From Planctomycetota bacterium (GTDB lineage: Bacteria; Planctomycetota; Planctomycetia; Pirellulales; Pirellulaceae), in NCBI GenBank assembly GCA_017303505.1, contig JAFLCP010000002.1, forward strand, positions 62,001 to 126,000: DNA of 64,000 bases, in the 5' to 3' direction. Below the pieces are notes generated by a model. The model was not told where the DNA came from. It searched no databases and worked only from the letters and a program-made list of their open reading frames with translations. Made by a program: the position numbers and the translations under genes. Positions 41,985-51,036 of the stretch are shown here, piece by piece; the stretch's first letter is position 1; each line of letters starts with the position of its first letter.

Positions 41985-42563
41985 ATGATTGCTACAGAGA
42001 ATTTACGAACCGTTGCGTTGCGAGTGAGTATTCCACGACGCGCGGAGGCCCTGATGAAATGGCTCTGGGCGCGACCGGAAGAACGTCACGGCTGTCTTGC
42101 AATTGGACGATGTGGCGGTACGTATAGCTTTTCGCATCGTCTGCCATTTGTGTCACCGACACACCATATTTACGTTCGACGCCCATGCTACACTGATGTG
42201 CACATGGAGCGTTTGCGTCCGTTTCGCGGTCTAGTTGCTGCTGATGTGGGCGACACCTCTATCACAGAGCGTGGTGTAGCGTGCCTTCGCGATTGTACTG
42301 AGCTCCGCTACCTATTTCTCTGGGGCACACAAGTTGGCAACGGAATTCTCGATGTTCTCCGCGATATGCCCAAACTTGACATGCTGAATCTATCGGGGAC
42401 TCATGTTTCTCGAGAAGTCTTTGTGCAAATATGTGAATTGCTGCCAAATGCATTGGTGGGCCATGCAGATTTTGGAGACTGTTTTCGCGACTTTCATGGA
42501 GCGAAGGCGATGTCGAAATGGTTACAGCGAAACGACCCTAATCCGGTTTCGAAATCACGGTAG
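41985..42563 (+). CDS. Leucine-rich repeat-like protein
   Basis: 192 residues from ATG 41985. Residues 75-150 have LRR spacing of the planctomycete type: LRPFRGLVAADVGDTSITER, CTELRYLFLWGTQVGNGILD, and MPKLDMLNLSGTHVSREVFV. The N-terminal 70 residues are unassigned. LRR proteins bind other proteins and are reported as one immunity class; the partner here is unknown. Confidence 0.68.
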   Translation: MIATENLRTVALRVSIPRRAEALMKWLWARPEERHGCLAIGRCGGTYSFSHRLPFVSPTHHIYVRRPCYTDVHMERLRPFRGLVAADVGDTSITERGVACLRDCTELRYLFLWGTQVGNGILDVLRDMPKLDMLNLSGTHVSREVFVQICELLPNALVGHADFGDCFRDFHGAKAMSKWLQRNDPNPVSKSR

Positions 42564-42774
42564 GGGAGGCAATGCACAAAAACCAGCAGCGGCACAACTA
42601 TTGCGGTTGTTAGAGTGTGATGAGAACTCGAACCGAGCTCGAAGTTTGTATAATCGCACGTTTTCACTTTGGCGAGTGGCGTTGAGCCAATGCCCGAAAC
42701 GCATCTTGATACGATCGAATCAGATCTAACAATGATGCTCACTTAGTCTTCCTTGCTTGTTCAATTGAGTAAAG

Positions 42775-43173
42775 ATGCCGAAACGAATTATCGCCATCGG
42801 ACTAATTTTCGTAATTTGCGGTGTGCTTTCGATTTTGGAAGTTTTGGCGGCACTCACCCAAAGCAGGATTTACCTTAACTTCGCCGTTCTTATACTACCG
42901 GTAGGAGTCTGACTACTTCGAGGGAAACAAAGTTCGCGAGGTTGAGCAGGGGGTTGGATTGTGCTTGGCTGTTGCATGACTACTTTATTGATCGTTCTTG
43001 CAATTCCGTTGCCACAGGACACTTATGCTACGTGGTTTGGTTCTCGGACCCATGGTCTGGCGGCCTTGACCTATTTCATCATTTTTACATCACTATTTGC
43101 TGCGTCCTTTGAGGGAATGCACTATCTTCTTCACTCGGAGAAATCCAATGCGTACCTGGACCGGATTGTCTGA
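42775..43173 (+). pseudogene. Membrane-protein gene with two in-frame TGA codons
   Basis: One frame of 133 codons from ATG 42775 to the stop at 43171-43173 carries TGA at 42910-42912 and 42943-42945. The pieces read MPKRIIAIGLIFVICGVLSI to LPVGV, then LLRGKQSSRG, then AGGWIVLGCCMTTLLIVLAI to SEKSNAYLDRIV. The intact protein would have four membrane segments. Coding style on both sides of the stops is preserved, so the hits are recent or a sequencing artefact. Confidence 0.7.
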
Positions 43174-43220
43174 CTGGACCGAACCTGGGACGAATTATCG
43201 CCCGCACGTGAGGCCATACC

Positions 43221-43844
43221 ATGGTTGACATCGATCGCTTGTTCAAGGAATCCTCGCGATTAATCGCTGAAATATCGGCTAATCCAGAGCCCGTTGTCCA
43301 AGGAATGTCGAAATGGTTGGACTATTGTGATTCAGTAGCTCCAGCGCACAAAGACGTTTGGGCTCAAGTCGCAAAGCTCGACTTCGAAGTTGATCAACGA
43401 CATTTGACCGAATGGTTATCGCAATTATTGGCAACGGAGCCTCCTTCGCATGACATAAACGGGTTTTGGTTTGGATTGTTCAATCCATGTACTGCGGATG
43501 GCGAAGTATCATGCCAAGCTTACTTGGGGGGCTCATCGGAATTTGATCCTGAATCGGAATCCGACGAATGGGTTTGTCAGTTGTCCTATTTACCAGTTAG
43601 TCGATATGCCAATTCTGTGGTGCTGCCAGAGATTTATCGACTGGTTGGATTGATCAATGACCCAGAAGATGCGCCTTATCTCGGCGAAGCTTTTCTGTGT
43701 CATGGTTATCTTGCGTTGGTTGTCTCAAATTGGTGTCATGGAGCGATGAAATCGCAGTTGATCGGAAAGGCAGCCTATAGGGCAATTGCGATGGGACACG
43801 ATAGCGGTGACTTTTATCGCATGACCGTATTAGGCGGCGCATGA
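43221..43844 (+). CDS. Hypothetical protein
   Basis: 207 residues from ATG 43221. Not recognised. Helical N-terminus (SRLIAEISANPEPVVQGMSK), FWFGLFNPCTADGEVSCQAY in the middle and a helical C-terminal half (SVVLPEIYRLVGLINDPEDA). Soluble. Just downstream, near 43853-43885, AAACCAAGCGGCGAATACAG looks like the worn left arm of an attC. Confidence 0.65.
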   Translation: MVDIDRLFKESSRLIAEISANPEPVVQGMSKWLDYCDSVAPAHKDVWAQVAKLDFEVDQRHLTEWLSQLLATEPPSHDINGFWFGLFNPCTADGEVSCQAYLGGSSEFDPESESDEWVCQLSYLPVSRYANSVVLPEIYRLVGLINDPEDAPYLGEAFLCHGYLALVVSNWCHGAMKSQLIGKAAYRAIAMGHDSGDFYRMTVLGGA

Positions 43845-43926
43845 CTTGCGTAACAAGGCGATCAAACCAAGCGGCGAATACAGGCTGAGATAACGATCGC
43901 ATTAGCAACCTAAGGAAAAATAGATC

Positions 43927-44751
43927 GTGACAGCAAACGCGGAAAACATCTGGAAAGTCCCTGCTTATTTGCCGTATCTCCAGCCACCACTTACGGACGA
44001 TGCCATCGCCGAAGCGGAGAAGGTCATTGGATATTCATTGCCCCAGGAACTGCTGGCTCTGCTGCGGAAACAAAACGGCGGTTACATTCGGCTATCTTTG
44101 CCGGAGATGGTTCACCGCTCAATCGCTGGCATCGGGCCTCACTTTCCTTCATTGACGGATTTTGATTGGGATGACGTTCAAGAATACGTCAGCTTTACGT
44201 TGCACGGATTGGTCCCTTTCGACGGCGATGGACATTGGCATCTTTGTCTTGATTATCGGGCGAATCCAACACAACCCTCCATTACCTATATCGATGTTGA
44301 ATGCGATTCCCAACGCCCCATAGCGAGATCCTTTTCCGACTATCTCAGTATGCTGACACTCGAAGTGGGTGATGAATACATCGTTGATTCGGTTGAGCTT
44401 CCAACTCTACTTTCCACAATAGAAAAAACGCTCAGAACCAAATTTGATCCACCTGACTCTTGGGCACATGGCTATCCAACGTATCGGGCTGCTCTCGGTA
44501 CGAAACGCGAACCGCAATGGCTGTGGATTACACCGAATCAAGTTATGCGAGGCTTCGTTCGTGAGGATGATTCACGTTATCATGAACTAAAGGATCTGTT
44601 GCCTGGATTTGGGCTGCGATACCCGGAGCTGTCTGCGTCGAGTTGGATCGTTCAAGCAACGGATGAGGTGCGGCAGAAGGTGGTCGAGGCATTCGTGAAA
44701 TGCCAGATCCCAGTGCAGGCCCTGCGGGATCTGATCCAAGGGAGTGAATAA
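43927..44751 (+). CDS. SMI1/KNR4 (SUKH-1) family protein
   Basis: 274 residues from GTG 43927. The N-terminal part is a clear SUKH domain: PLTDDAIAEAEKVIGYSLPQ with ELLALLRKQNGGYIRLSLPE, then VPFDGDGHWHLCLDYRA and ARSFSDYLSML. The C-terminal 120 residues are an extension without a name. SUKH proteins are widespread immunity proteins against secreted toxins. It overlaps the next start by eight bases. Confidence 0.85.
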   Translation: MTANAENIWKVPAYLPYLQPPLTDDAIAEAEKVIGYSLPQELLALLRKQNGGYIRLSLPEMVHRSIAGIGPHFPSLTDFDWDDVQEYVSFTLHGLVPFDGDGHWHLCLDYRANPTQPSITYIDVECDSQRPIARSFSDYLSMLTLEVGDEYIVDSVELPTLLSTIEKTLRTKFDPPDSWAHGYPTYRAALGTKREPQWLWITPNQVMRGFVREDDSRYHELKDLLPGFGLRYPELSASSWIVQATDEVRQKVVEAFVKCQIPVQALRDLIQGSE

Positions 44752-45271
44752 AGCCAGTCTGCTTGAGCAGATTCTCGCCGACGCACCTCACAACATCAAA
44801 TCCGCTGAACGGTCATCGGAGTTTCGACTGACGGCTCCATTTGCTGCAGATAAGCCACGGTGTGAAGACGGATTAGTGATCTCAACGGAGAAGCTCGGAT
44901 TGAACCTTTCATGGAATCCCTTTAACAAGGGGTGGAGGCGGTTACGCGGGAAATTTCGAGTCAACGAGATCATTTCGGGCAAGAAACTTTGGTTCATCTC
45001 GGGGAGTGCCAAAGATGGCAATTGGGGCGCGTTGTATCAATGCAGTCTTAGTGTCGTAGTTGGAGATGAAGGGGTTATGTTTGCAGATTCCTTTTGGTTG
45101 CCAAAGTTCATGGTTTCCTACTTGTTGATTCCGTGGCAGGCAATGTCTTCACAACGATTAGATGCCGAGGCATTTGAGTTCGTTATCGATGGTGTTGAAG
45201 TAAGCCTAAACGGCAAGAAAGTCACCGAAGCAGTTCGAATCTACTGCCCGAGTTACAAGCAACCCCAATGA
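44744..45271 (+). CDS. Hypothetical protein
   Basis: 175 residues from GTG 44744, overlapping the SUKH gene. Not recognised. Beta-rich (LGLNLSWNPFNKGWRRLRGK, ALYQCSLSVVVGDEGVMFAD). Coupling to the SUKH gene suggests a shared task. Confidence 0.62.
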   Translation: MNKASLLEQILADAPHNIKSAERSSEFRLTAPFAADKPRCEDGLVISTEKLGLNLSWNPFNKGWRRLRGKFRVNEIISGKKLWFISGSAKDGNWGALYQCSLSVVVGDEGVMFADSFWLPKFMVSYLLIPWQAMSSQRLDAEAFEFVIDGVEVSLNGKKVTEAVRIYCPSYKQPQ

Positions 45272-45280
45272 ATTGGTTAT

Positions 45281-46078
45281 TTGGCCAAGAGCAATCAAAT
45301 GCGAGTTTACAGTCTAAATGCGAAACAAGGCGACCCGAGGTATCTCCAAGCCGTTCAGGGCAATTACTGGTTTTGGCAGCGTGGTTATGATGTGGTTGGC
45401 TTTGAGCGTGAGCAACTCGCAGACGGAGAGCTTGATGCTGACCTCATCGGCGATCCCGAACATACTTTAGTGTACGGTTCCGTTGCGGTCGTGCGCGATG
45501 CGCTAATTCGAGCAGGCCGCCCTGAGCCTCCGAATCTCGATTTCCCACCATGCCTAGCTCAGTTCGTTGGACGCAAGGTCTTCGAAGCCACGATGGGGCA
45601 GATTCGGAGTTGGGAATCATCGCAACCCGATCAATTACCTGTTCATATAAAGCCTCGCGACCGCCATAAGCTCTTCGCTGGAAAGGTTGTTAGCACTTAT
45701 CGTGACTTGCTTTCGCTTTCCGGAGTTCCATTCGAGGAGCCTGTGATCGTTCAAGAGGTTATCGCATTGACATCAGAGTGGCGTGCATCGATACTCCGTG
45801 GCAACGTTTTGAATATCTCGCATTACAAAGGTGACCCGCTTGTCTTTCCCGATATCAACGTGATTCGAGCTGCGATAGACTGTTTTAGGGACGCGCCGAT
45901 CGGATATGGAATGGATTGGGCCGTCACGGCTGATGCCCGCACGATATTGGTAGAGGTCAACGATGGGTTTGCTCTCGGCAACTATGGCGTGCGAGGATAT
46001 CACTACACAGCTCTGATTGAATGCCGGTGGCGGGAGTTGATGGGGCTCGAAGACAATGGTGTCGGTCTGCAATGGTAG
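45281..46078 (+). CDS. ATP-grasp domain protein (DUF4343-like)
   Basis: 265 residues from TTG 45281; ATG 45299 is the alternative. It resembles DUF4343-type ATP-grasp proteins: VHIKPRDRHKLFAGKVV (nucleotide-binding strand), VIVQEVIALTSEWRASILRG and RTILVEVNDGFALGNYGVRG, which holds the late Glu/Asn metal-binding pair. ATP-grasp enzymes join carboxylates to amines or thiols at the cost of ATP. Substrate unknown. Confidence 0.72.
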   Translation: MAKSNQMRVYSLNAKQGDPRYLQAVQGNYWFWQRGYDVVGFEREQLADGELDADLIGDPEHTLVYGSVAVVRDALIRAGRPEPPNLDFPPCLAQFVGRKVFEATMGQIRSWESSQPDQLPVHIKPRDRHKLFAGKVVSTYRDLLSLSGVPFEEPVIVQEVIALTSEWRASILRGNVLNISHYKGDPLVFPDINVIRAAIDCFRDAPIGYGMDWAVTADARTILVEVNDGFALGNYGVRGYHYTALIECRWRELMGLEDNGVGLQW

Positions 46079-46125
46079 CGTGAAAGAGTGCGTGATTTTG
46101 AACTGGGCACTTTCGTCGCACTGGA

Positions 46126-46887
46126 TTGCGGAACGCCGGATTCTCTGACATAGGATCGTGGGGCACAAACATCGATACCACCTCAATTCGAGATGCGTTC
46201 GAAGCCTTCGTTGGCACTGAACGCTTCAACCAATTTCTGACCGTTTTCAATTCCGACACAAGATCGCCCAGGGGGCTTCGGTTTTGGCAATCCAAGTTGT
46301 GGGCGGAGTTCGTCAACTCCTACTCTGGTGATGCTCCTGCTGTTGACGACATTCGGAACCTGACGTCAGTCTTCAATATTTGTCCATTGCATCGCGTTGA
46401 GCTTGAATTTGGAGTTACAAAAGTCGTCCCTGGGCTTACGCCCTTCGAGCCATCGTTAGCGTACGCCCGGAAGTTATTGTTTCCCTTGGCTAATCTCTTT
46501 ACGTATACAGATCATACTTCCGGCAGCACGTCTACCATTCCAACGAAATTTTGTCCATTCTGCCGAGTCGCGTATAGTGATTGGATTGCGCAAGACACGC
46601 TATCCGATGCAGAAGTTTCGGAGGTCATCGAAATCGAGGGACGTATCATTGCTGCGTTCGAAGTCCCAATTCAGGCGTCATACAAAGTCGTAAGTGGTAT
46701 GCGCGTATTGGTTCAACCGCCGAATCACTCATGTTTTGAAACACGGATTACTAAACTTGAACGTTTACGAGACTGCTTTAGCGATGGCCGGACGGGTAGG
46801 AAGATTATGTTTGCCGTACTAGCAGATGTGACAAATGCAGATTGCATTCCAGTTGGTACAGTTCTTTCCTTTATGAACATACACTGA
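46126..46887 (+). CDS. Hypothetical protein with CPFC motif
   Basis: 253 residues from TTG 46126, the first possible start; the true one may be slightly different. Blocks FNICPLHRVELEFGV and FCPFCRVAYSDW could form one zinc site (C-x2-H and C-x2-C). The C-terminal third is beta-rich. Not recognised. Confidence 0.6.
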   Translation: MRNAGFSDIGSWGTNIDTTSIRDAFEAFVGTERFNQFLTVFNSDTRSPRGLRFWQSKLWAEFVNSYSGDAPAVDDIRNLTSVFNICPLHRVELEFGVTKVVPGLTPFEPSLAYARKLLFPLANLFTYTDHTSGSTSTIPTKFCPFCRVAYSDWIAQDTLSDAEVSEVIEIEGRIIAAFEVPIQASYKVVSGMRVLVQPPNHSCFETRITKLERLRDCFSDGRTGRKIMFAVLADVTNADCIPVGTVLSFMNIH

Positions 46888-46892
46888 CAAGG

Positions 46893-46984
46893 TTCCAGTA
46901 ATAATGCCGTTAGCCGATGGGAAAGTTCCTGCGACTTTCACATCGAGGCTGTGCAAGTGCGTGCCGGTTGAAGGACGTTATGAT
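46893..46984 (+). repeat. Possible attC relic
   Basis: The right end GTGCCGGTTGAAGGACGTTATG and left part TAATGCCGTTAGCCGATGG pair weakly. The GTTATGA core sits just before the ATG at 46985. Confidence 0.35.
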
Positions 46985-47392
46985 ATGTCTTACTTGATTG
47001 CCACATTCACAGAAATTCTTACTCGAATTAAGGAGGGGAGTTTATTGCACCCAGCGGTGATTGCCGCTTATGACCACGATACGATCCTCGACGAACGGGA
47101 CAACGACGTCGACTTCGAGGCTCAATGGATGCGGTGTTATAATGAGATCGAAGAGCGCTGGCGACCTGGGGAAGTGAAACCAGAACTGATCGCACTCATC
47201 GGAGACATTTGCCGAGAATCGTTCCTAGCGGTGAGTCGTGCGACGGGCCAACATGAGATTGCGGCCTACATTTCTGACGATTTTGACCTCATTGTCCGTG
47301 GGGCTGTCCTTGAATTGAAGAACGACTTCTTAACCAATCTCTGGCCCGCTTACAATCGAAACGAGATTCCCACCTCGCAGACGAGCAAGTAA
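46985..47392 (+). CDS. Hypothetical helical protein
   Basis: 135 residues from ATG 46985; the frame is open from ATG 46904, but the upstream part looks like attC relic. Not recognised. Helical and acidic (FTEILTRIKEGSLLHPAVIA, LIALIGDICRESFLAVSRAT). Soluble. Confidence 0.6.
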   Translation: MSYLIATFTEILTRIKEGSLLHPAVIAAYDHDTILDERDNDVDFEAQWMRCYNEIEERWRPGEVKPELIALIGDICRESFLAVSRATGQHEIAAYISDDFDLIVRGAVLELKNDFLTNLWPAYNRNEIPTSQTSK

Positions 47393-47488
47393 CCGTCGCG
47401 TTTGAACTGGGTCAAAGGGTAAATTCGGTTTCGAAATCAGCGAGTCTGGCGTCGGGTGACTTAGATTTTGTTGTGTCGTTTTAGTGAC

Positions 47489-47941
47489 ATGATACATTTC
47501 CCAAATCTTAACCGCATAGATACGATGGAATTGCCGTTGGTGGCAGCGTTTTCGGGCGTTCTGGGTGGTATTGTTTTTCCCTTCACCAAAATTGGCGCGA
47601 TACTTCTGGGGTTACCTGCATTCGCCATAGCATGGTATTGGATCATCACTGACATCCGGAATCAAATACGGAGATTTGTGTGGTCTGGAGCGTTCGATGG
47701 ACGCTTATCTCGGAGAACAGCGTTGAAGCTGATTCGCAACGGGCCGTCCCAGTACGCACTTTACGTTCAATACTATTCTGGCGGTTTCGATCGAACGCAT
47801 TTGACTCCGGCCGCTGTTCTGGAAAATGTTGAAACCATGCAACGATACGCGATATTCCCGCCATCGTGGAAAGTCATTGATGAGTGCAAAGAATTGGGCA
47901 TTCAGATTCGAGATCCGCAAGGCAATTCAATATCGAGGTAG
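47489..47941 (+). CDS. Membrane protein
   Basis: 150 residues from ATG 47489 (47525 also possible). One or two membrane segments near residues 14-50 (VAAFSGVLGGIVFPFTKIGA, LLGLPAFAIAWYWIITDI), then a basic soluble domain. Function unknown. The 75 bases before it carry a TTTCGAAATCAGCG and TGGCGTCGGGTGAC reminiscent of an attC relic. Confidence 0.6.
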   Translation: MIHFPNLNRIDTMELPLVAAFSGVLGGIVFPFTKIGAILLGLPAFAIAWYWIITDIRNQIRRFVWSGAFDGRLSRRTALKLIRNGPSQYALYVQYYSGGFDRTHLTPAAVLENVETMQRYAIFPPSWKVIDECKELGIQIRDPQGNSISR

Positions 47942-47983
47942 TGCGTGGCAAACAATATACTAGAAGCAGATTGCGTTGAATGA

Positions 47984-48184
47984 GTGTTGTGGCACCATCG
48001 ACAATGGCCGAATCATATTAAGTCCGAAAGCGAGTTTCCGTGTATCGAGTTCGTTAACTTAGGCACTTTTCCTTTGCAGATGAAGGTCACAGATGATGAC
48101 TACTATCGGTTCGACTGGTTTGATCGGAGACAGAAACCTGATTTTATTCTGGTCATCATCGAGGATCCGGATTCAAGGAAGTAA
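47984..48184 (+). pseudogene. Fragment related to the protein at 16087
   Basis: About 66 codons. FPCIEFVNLG and VTDDDYYRFDWFDRRQKPDF align with FHSIEFVTDG and VTGEDYLVDWFDRTTTANYI in the 154-residue protein at 16087. The signal segment and both ends are missing, so it is probably a decayed second copy. Confidence 0.6.
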
Positions 48185-48371
48185 TGGCGACTCGTTGGCT
48201 GGAATCTACCGTCACGCTCTGCAATTACCGCAACAATGCTAAGTATTGAGTCTACCTGATTGCAAAGCGAACTGCCGATATCACAATCGACATGCCGACT
48301 TGTGGTGTGACCATGGCGTGAACTGCCCGATCTTTTTGTTATTCGCCTTTTCAGTCCTAAGGAGAAATTGC

Positions 48372-48893
48372 TTGGCGTCCTTCACGAAACAGGAAATCGA
48401 GGAACAATCGCCCATCTGGAATCTCTTTCAGAATGGTGGTGTCGTACTTTTTCGCAAGCCAGCGATACTGGATGAGGCGACGAACAACTTGACGAGAAAT
48501 GGTTATCGCGTTCACGCCATTGATTGCAGCCGTTGTGCGGACGAACCGTCCGCTCTATTCGCAATTGTCGATTCACTAAAAATCCCTCGCTACCAGAGGA
48601 TCGGACTGGACGGATTTAACGACCTCATCCGCCAAATTGAATTCGACGGCTGCACTGGAGTCGTCGTAGTGTTGATTGCATTTCATCGCTTCTGGCAGGC
48701 GTTTCCGAAATACGCTTGTCACATTCTGGACATTATGGCGAACCACCACCGCTCGCAGTTGTTGGTAGGTAATCGCCTACTTATACTTGCTCAGAGTGAA
48801 GATCCAAGCATCGATGAGCAGATTGGTATCATTGGCGGATATAAGCCCATCTGGAATTCCGCAGAATGGCTTCGTAAGAATCGAGATCTATGA
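48372..48893 (+). CDS. Barstar family protein (TTG start)
   Basis: 173 residues. TTG 48372 has AAGGAG at 48359-48364 seven bases upstream. The sequence follows barstar layout: a strand and helix (GYRVHAIDCSRC), the helix before LKIPRYQRIGLDGFNDLIRQ (the position equal to the barnase-binding loop region), and GVVVVLIAFHRFWQ with LLILAQSEDP. Barstars bind and inhibit barnase-type RNases in the cytoplasm. No RNase gene is nearby, so it looks like an orphan inhibitor. Confidence 0.72.
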   Translation: MASFTKQEIEEQSPIWNLFQNGGVVLFRKPAILDEATNNLTRNGYRVHAIDCSRCADEPSALFAIVDSLKIPRYQRIGLDGFNDLIRQIEFDGCTGVVVVLIAFHRFWQAFPKYACHILDIMANHHRSQLLVGNRLLILAQSEDPSIDEQIGIIGGYKPIWNSAEWLRKNRDL

Positions 48894-48938
48894 CACCTTC
48901 AGAAGACGTTATTCAAGAAATGGGCCTTCGAACTGACA

Positions 48939-49229
48939 ATGTCTAACAAGCGTAAGCGCCAGACCCATGAGGTTAAGATTGTCGGGTCGAAGGAGGAAAT
49001 CGAAGCCGACTTTCGAGCCATGGTCCTAAAAATAAAATGCCCTCACTGTGGTGAGTTGTTCACTGATGGAGCTGTTGATTGGGGGCACGCCTGGCTGGAA
49101 GGACGAATCGACGCCATGCGTGAATTGGATACTCAGGAACGGGATGGACCGTACAAGGTTAAGTGTGAATGGTGCGATGAGCGTTCCTTCATCAATTATT
49201 TCGCTCGTACGGCTTCGAAGACCGAGTAA
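48939..49229 (+). CDS. Small zinc-ribbon protein
   Basis: 96 residues from ATG 48939. A CPHCGELF pair and a later CEWCDERSF pair form a C4 zinc ribbon; the N-terminus is Lys-rich. Function unknown. Confidence 0.68.
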   Translation: MSNKRKRQTHEVKIVGSKEEIEADFRAMVLKIKCPHCGELFTDGAVDWGHAWLEGRIDAMRELDTQERDGPYKVKCEWCDERSFINYFARTASKTE

Positions 49230-49310
49230 GAAAACGTGGATACCAAATTGCATATGGATTGCATCTGATCGCTTCGTTAGCCGATCTCTAATCACCTAGA
49301 TCCTTATTGT

Positions 49311-49646
49311 ATGACTCAGATGAAGGCTCATCCTACCGGTCGCTTCTTCCCAACTTCCATCGTTGGGCTGGGCCTTGCGTTATGGCTCATTCTGACGATT
49401 GATGCGAGCCGTGCAGAAATCGCAGCGAACAACTATGACGGGGCAGTGATTGTTTGCGGTGTTGTTATTACAGCTCTAGCGATGGCGTTTGTCGCTGGGT
49501 GGTCTACCTTGCTAGTGACACTCGTCATAAATTGGGGCATGGCGGGTCGCCGTTCGATGTTTTGGAAACAATTGCTTGAATGGTCCACGTTGTTTGGTGT
49601 GATTACAATTCTAGCTGTGTGGTCTCTTTTTTATCTTGAATCCTAA
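49311..49646 (+). CDS. Small membrane protein
   Basis: 111 residues from ATG 49311. Three hydrophobic segments (residues 15-31, 44-75 in two parts, and 90-108). Function unknown. Confidence 0.65.
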   Translation: MTQMKAHPTGRFFPTSIVGLGLALWLILTIDASRAEIAANNYDGAVIVCGVVITALAMAFVAGWSTLLVTLVINWGMAGRRSMFWKQLLEWSTLFGVITILAVWSLFYLES

Positions 49647-49713
49647 CGCTGGCCAGCCGGATCGTTAAACCCAAGGACAGATCCACCATTGGCGTTCGAG
49701 TGAAACCAATGCC

Positions 49714-50163
49714 ATGCAAGATAGTCCCAAACACGGAGTACAGCACGGAGATCCTAATGGATTATTCTTGCTTGCGAAATCGAGCGAGATACCCATGGAT
49801 CGTATTAGGTATCTGCCTGATTCGACGTCTTCGGTGATTGGGGAAATTAAGTGTGGAATTCTGTTTGTGATGGCGTTCTGGAGCGGTCCTTCCATAAAAG
49901 CGTTTCATTTGTTAACGGAAATCCTCTCGCGGCTCGACCCCGACGGAAAACTTGAAGTCGTCGTCGTTGACACTGATGGAGCCGAGGGGTTTTTCGTGCA
50001 CCCCGCGTTCAAAGATAAGCTTAGTGGAGCTGGTGAAGTTGCTTGGGTGATAGGTGGCATGATTCAGAGTACATCTGGCTTGGGGTACAATCCAAATTGC
50101 TTTGAACCGAATACTGAAGCGTTGCTAAGTGAATGGCTTCAATGGCGGCGAGCAGAATCGTGA
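49714..50163 (+). CDS. Thioredoxin-fold-like protein without CxxC
   Basis: 149 residues from ATG 49714. The central part (GILFVMAFWSGPSIKAFHLL, EILSRLDPDGKLEVVVVDTD) has the strand-helix-strand order of thioredoxin-like proteins, but the redox CGPC is replaced by SGPS, so no disulphide chemistry is expected. Perhaps a binding protein derived from that fold. Confidence 0.55.
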   Translation: MQDSPKHGVQHGDPNGLFLLAKSSEIPMDRIRYLPDSTSSVIGEIKCGILFVMAFWSGPSIKAFHLLTEILSRLDPDGKLEVVVVDTDGAEGFFVHPAFKDKLSGAGEVAWVIGGMIQSTSGLGYNPNCFEPNTEALLSEWLQWRRAES

Positions 50164-50300
50164 GATCTCGTCAAAAGCTGTTTTCAAGGATCTAGGAATT
50201 CCATTGATTGGGGGAGCTTTGGGCGCTATGATGGGCTGGATGTTCGACTGCAATATGGATCATGATCAAGCAATCCGTTGTCGGCTTTGATGGGGGCGAA

Positions 50301-50391
50301 GGGTAACAAAAAGTTTGACCGCTTGGCTCGTTACGGTGTTTCTTATAATCGATGTCATTGGGCGCTAATGCAGGATTTGAACCCGTTATTG
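50301..50391 (+). repeat. Probable attC site, eroded
   Basis: Left core GGGTAAC at 50301-50307; right core GTTATTG at 50385-50391. Arms TTTGACCGCTTGGC and GCGCTAATGCAGGATTTGAA pair weakly. Before it, 50164-50290 holds a short frame with LIGGALGAMMGWMFD, which could be a decayed small membrane gene. Confidence 0.6.
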
Positions 50392-50401
50392 GGGTAGACA
50401 A

Positions 50402-50980
50402 ATGAAGTTCGCTGAGATCGTCCGCAGTTCACCGCTCGTTCGTGATTCGTTCCGCGAACTCCCCTTGATCGACATATGGTGGCGACTGATACTGGCTTTG
50501 CACGGTAAACCAGTCGGCATCGACAGCGGCTCTGATGAGACGAAAGATGTATTAGCTAAGGGTTTTCGATTTTACGGGTTACTTTACGCTTCGCTGGCCT
50601 TTGTCCATGCGATTGCGATTCCCGTTATCCTTGCAGCGGGGATTCCTGATGCAGGTTACTGGGGGGCTCTAATGCTCGGCTCAGCCTGTTACTTGGGAAT
50701 GACAAGCACACTCGCGTTGTCAGGAGCGGCGAATTTATCATTGAGGCTGCACAGTGCGCGAGCGCATCTCATCGTGTTCTTCGTGGCAGTTATAGCGTAC
50801 TTGGCCTGCTTTTGCGGCGTTGTTATGGCTATAACTCGCGGTGCATTTCCAGGATACGATTTCCTCATTCTCCTGGCCGTTCTGTTATTCATGCTGCTTG
50901 GTATCGCCTCGTACTTGATTGAAATATTGTACCTTGTACTGGAAACGGGTACGGCGATTGATCCGGGGCGTCGGTTTTGA
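50402..50980 (+). CDS. Polytopic membrane protein
   Basis: 192 residues from ATG 50402, 11 bases after the attC core. Four hydrophobic segments (about residues 59-80, 86-106, 121-142 and 151-180). N-terminus looks like a Yip1-type small membrane protein but I cannot assign it. The last residues (DPGRRF) and stop lie in the next attC relic. Confidence 0.62.
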   Translation: MKFAEIVRSSPLVRDSFRELPLIDIWWRLILALHGKPVGIDSGSDETKDVLAKGFRFYGLLYASLAFVHAIAIPVILAAGIPDAGYWGALMLGSACYLGMTSTLALSGAANLSLRLHSARAHLIVFFVAVIAYLACFCGVVMAITRGAFPGYDFLILLAVLLFMLLGIASYLIEILYLVLETGTAIDPGRRF

Positions 50981-51014
50981 CTTGCGTTGAGCCCATCGCA
51001 TGTGGTCGTTGGAT
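50944..51014 (+). repeat. attC relic (subfamily D)
   Basis: The centre GTTTTGACTTGCGTTGAG identifies subfamily D; left core is lost, right end GTTGGAT at 51008-51014. Confidence 0.5.
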
Positions 51015-51036
51015 CTTGCTGATTGTTGAAAGAAAC

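Noticed and set aside
41774..41986. Reverse-strand 70-codon frame
   Set aside because: No recognisable domain, no clear ribosome-binding site, and it lies in a gene-poor stretch with small repeats.
42564..42774. attC site after the LRR gene
   Set aside because: A few attC-like words occur, but no cores or pairing arms could be matched.
50190..50290. Small membrane gene with LIGGALGAMMGWMFD
   Set aside because: No good start and only about 30-45 codons; noted as possible relic only.
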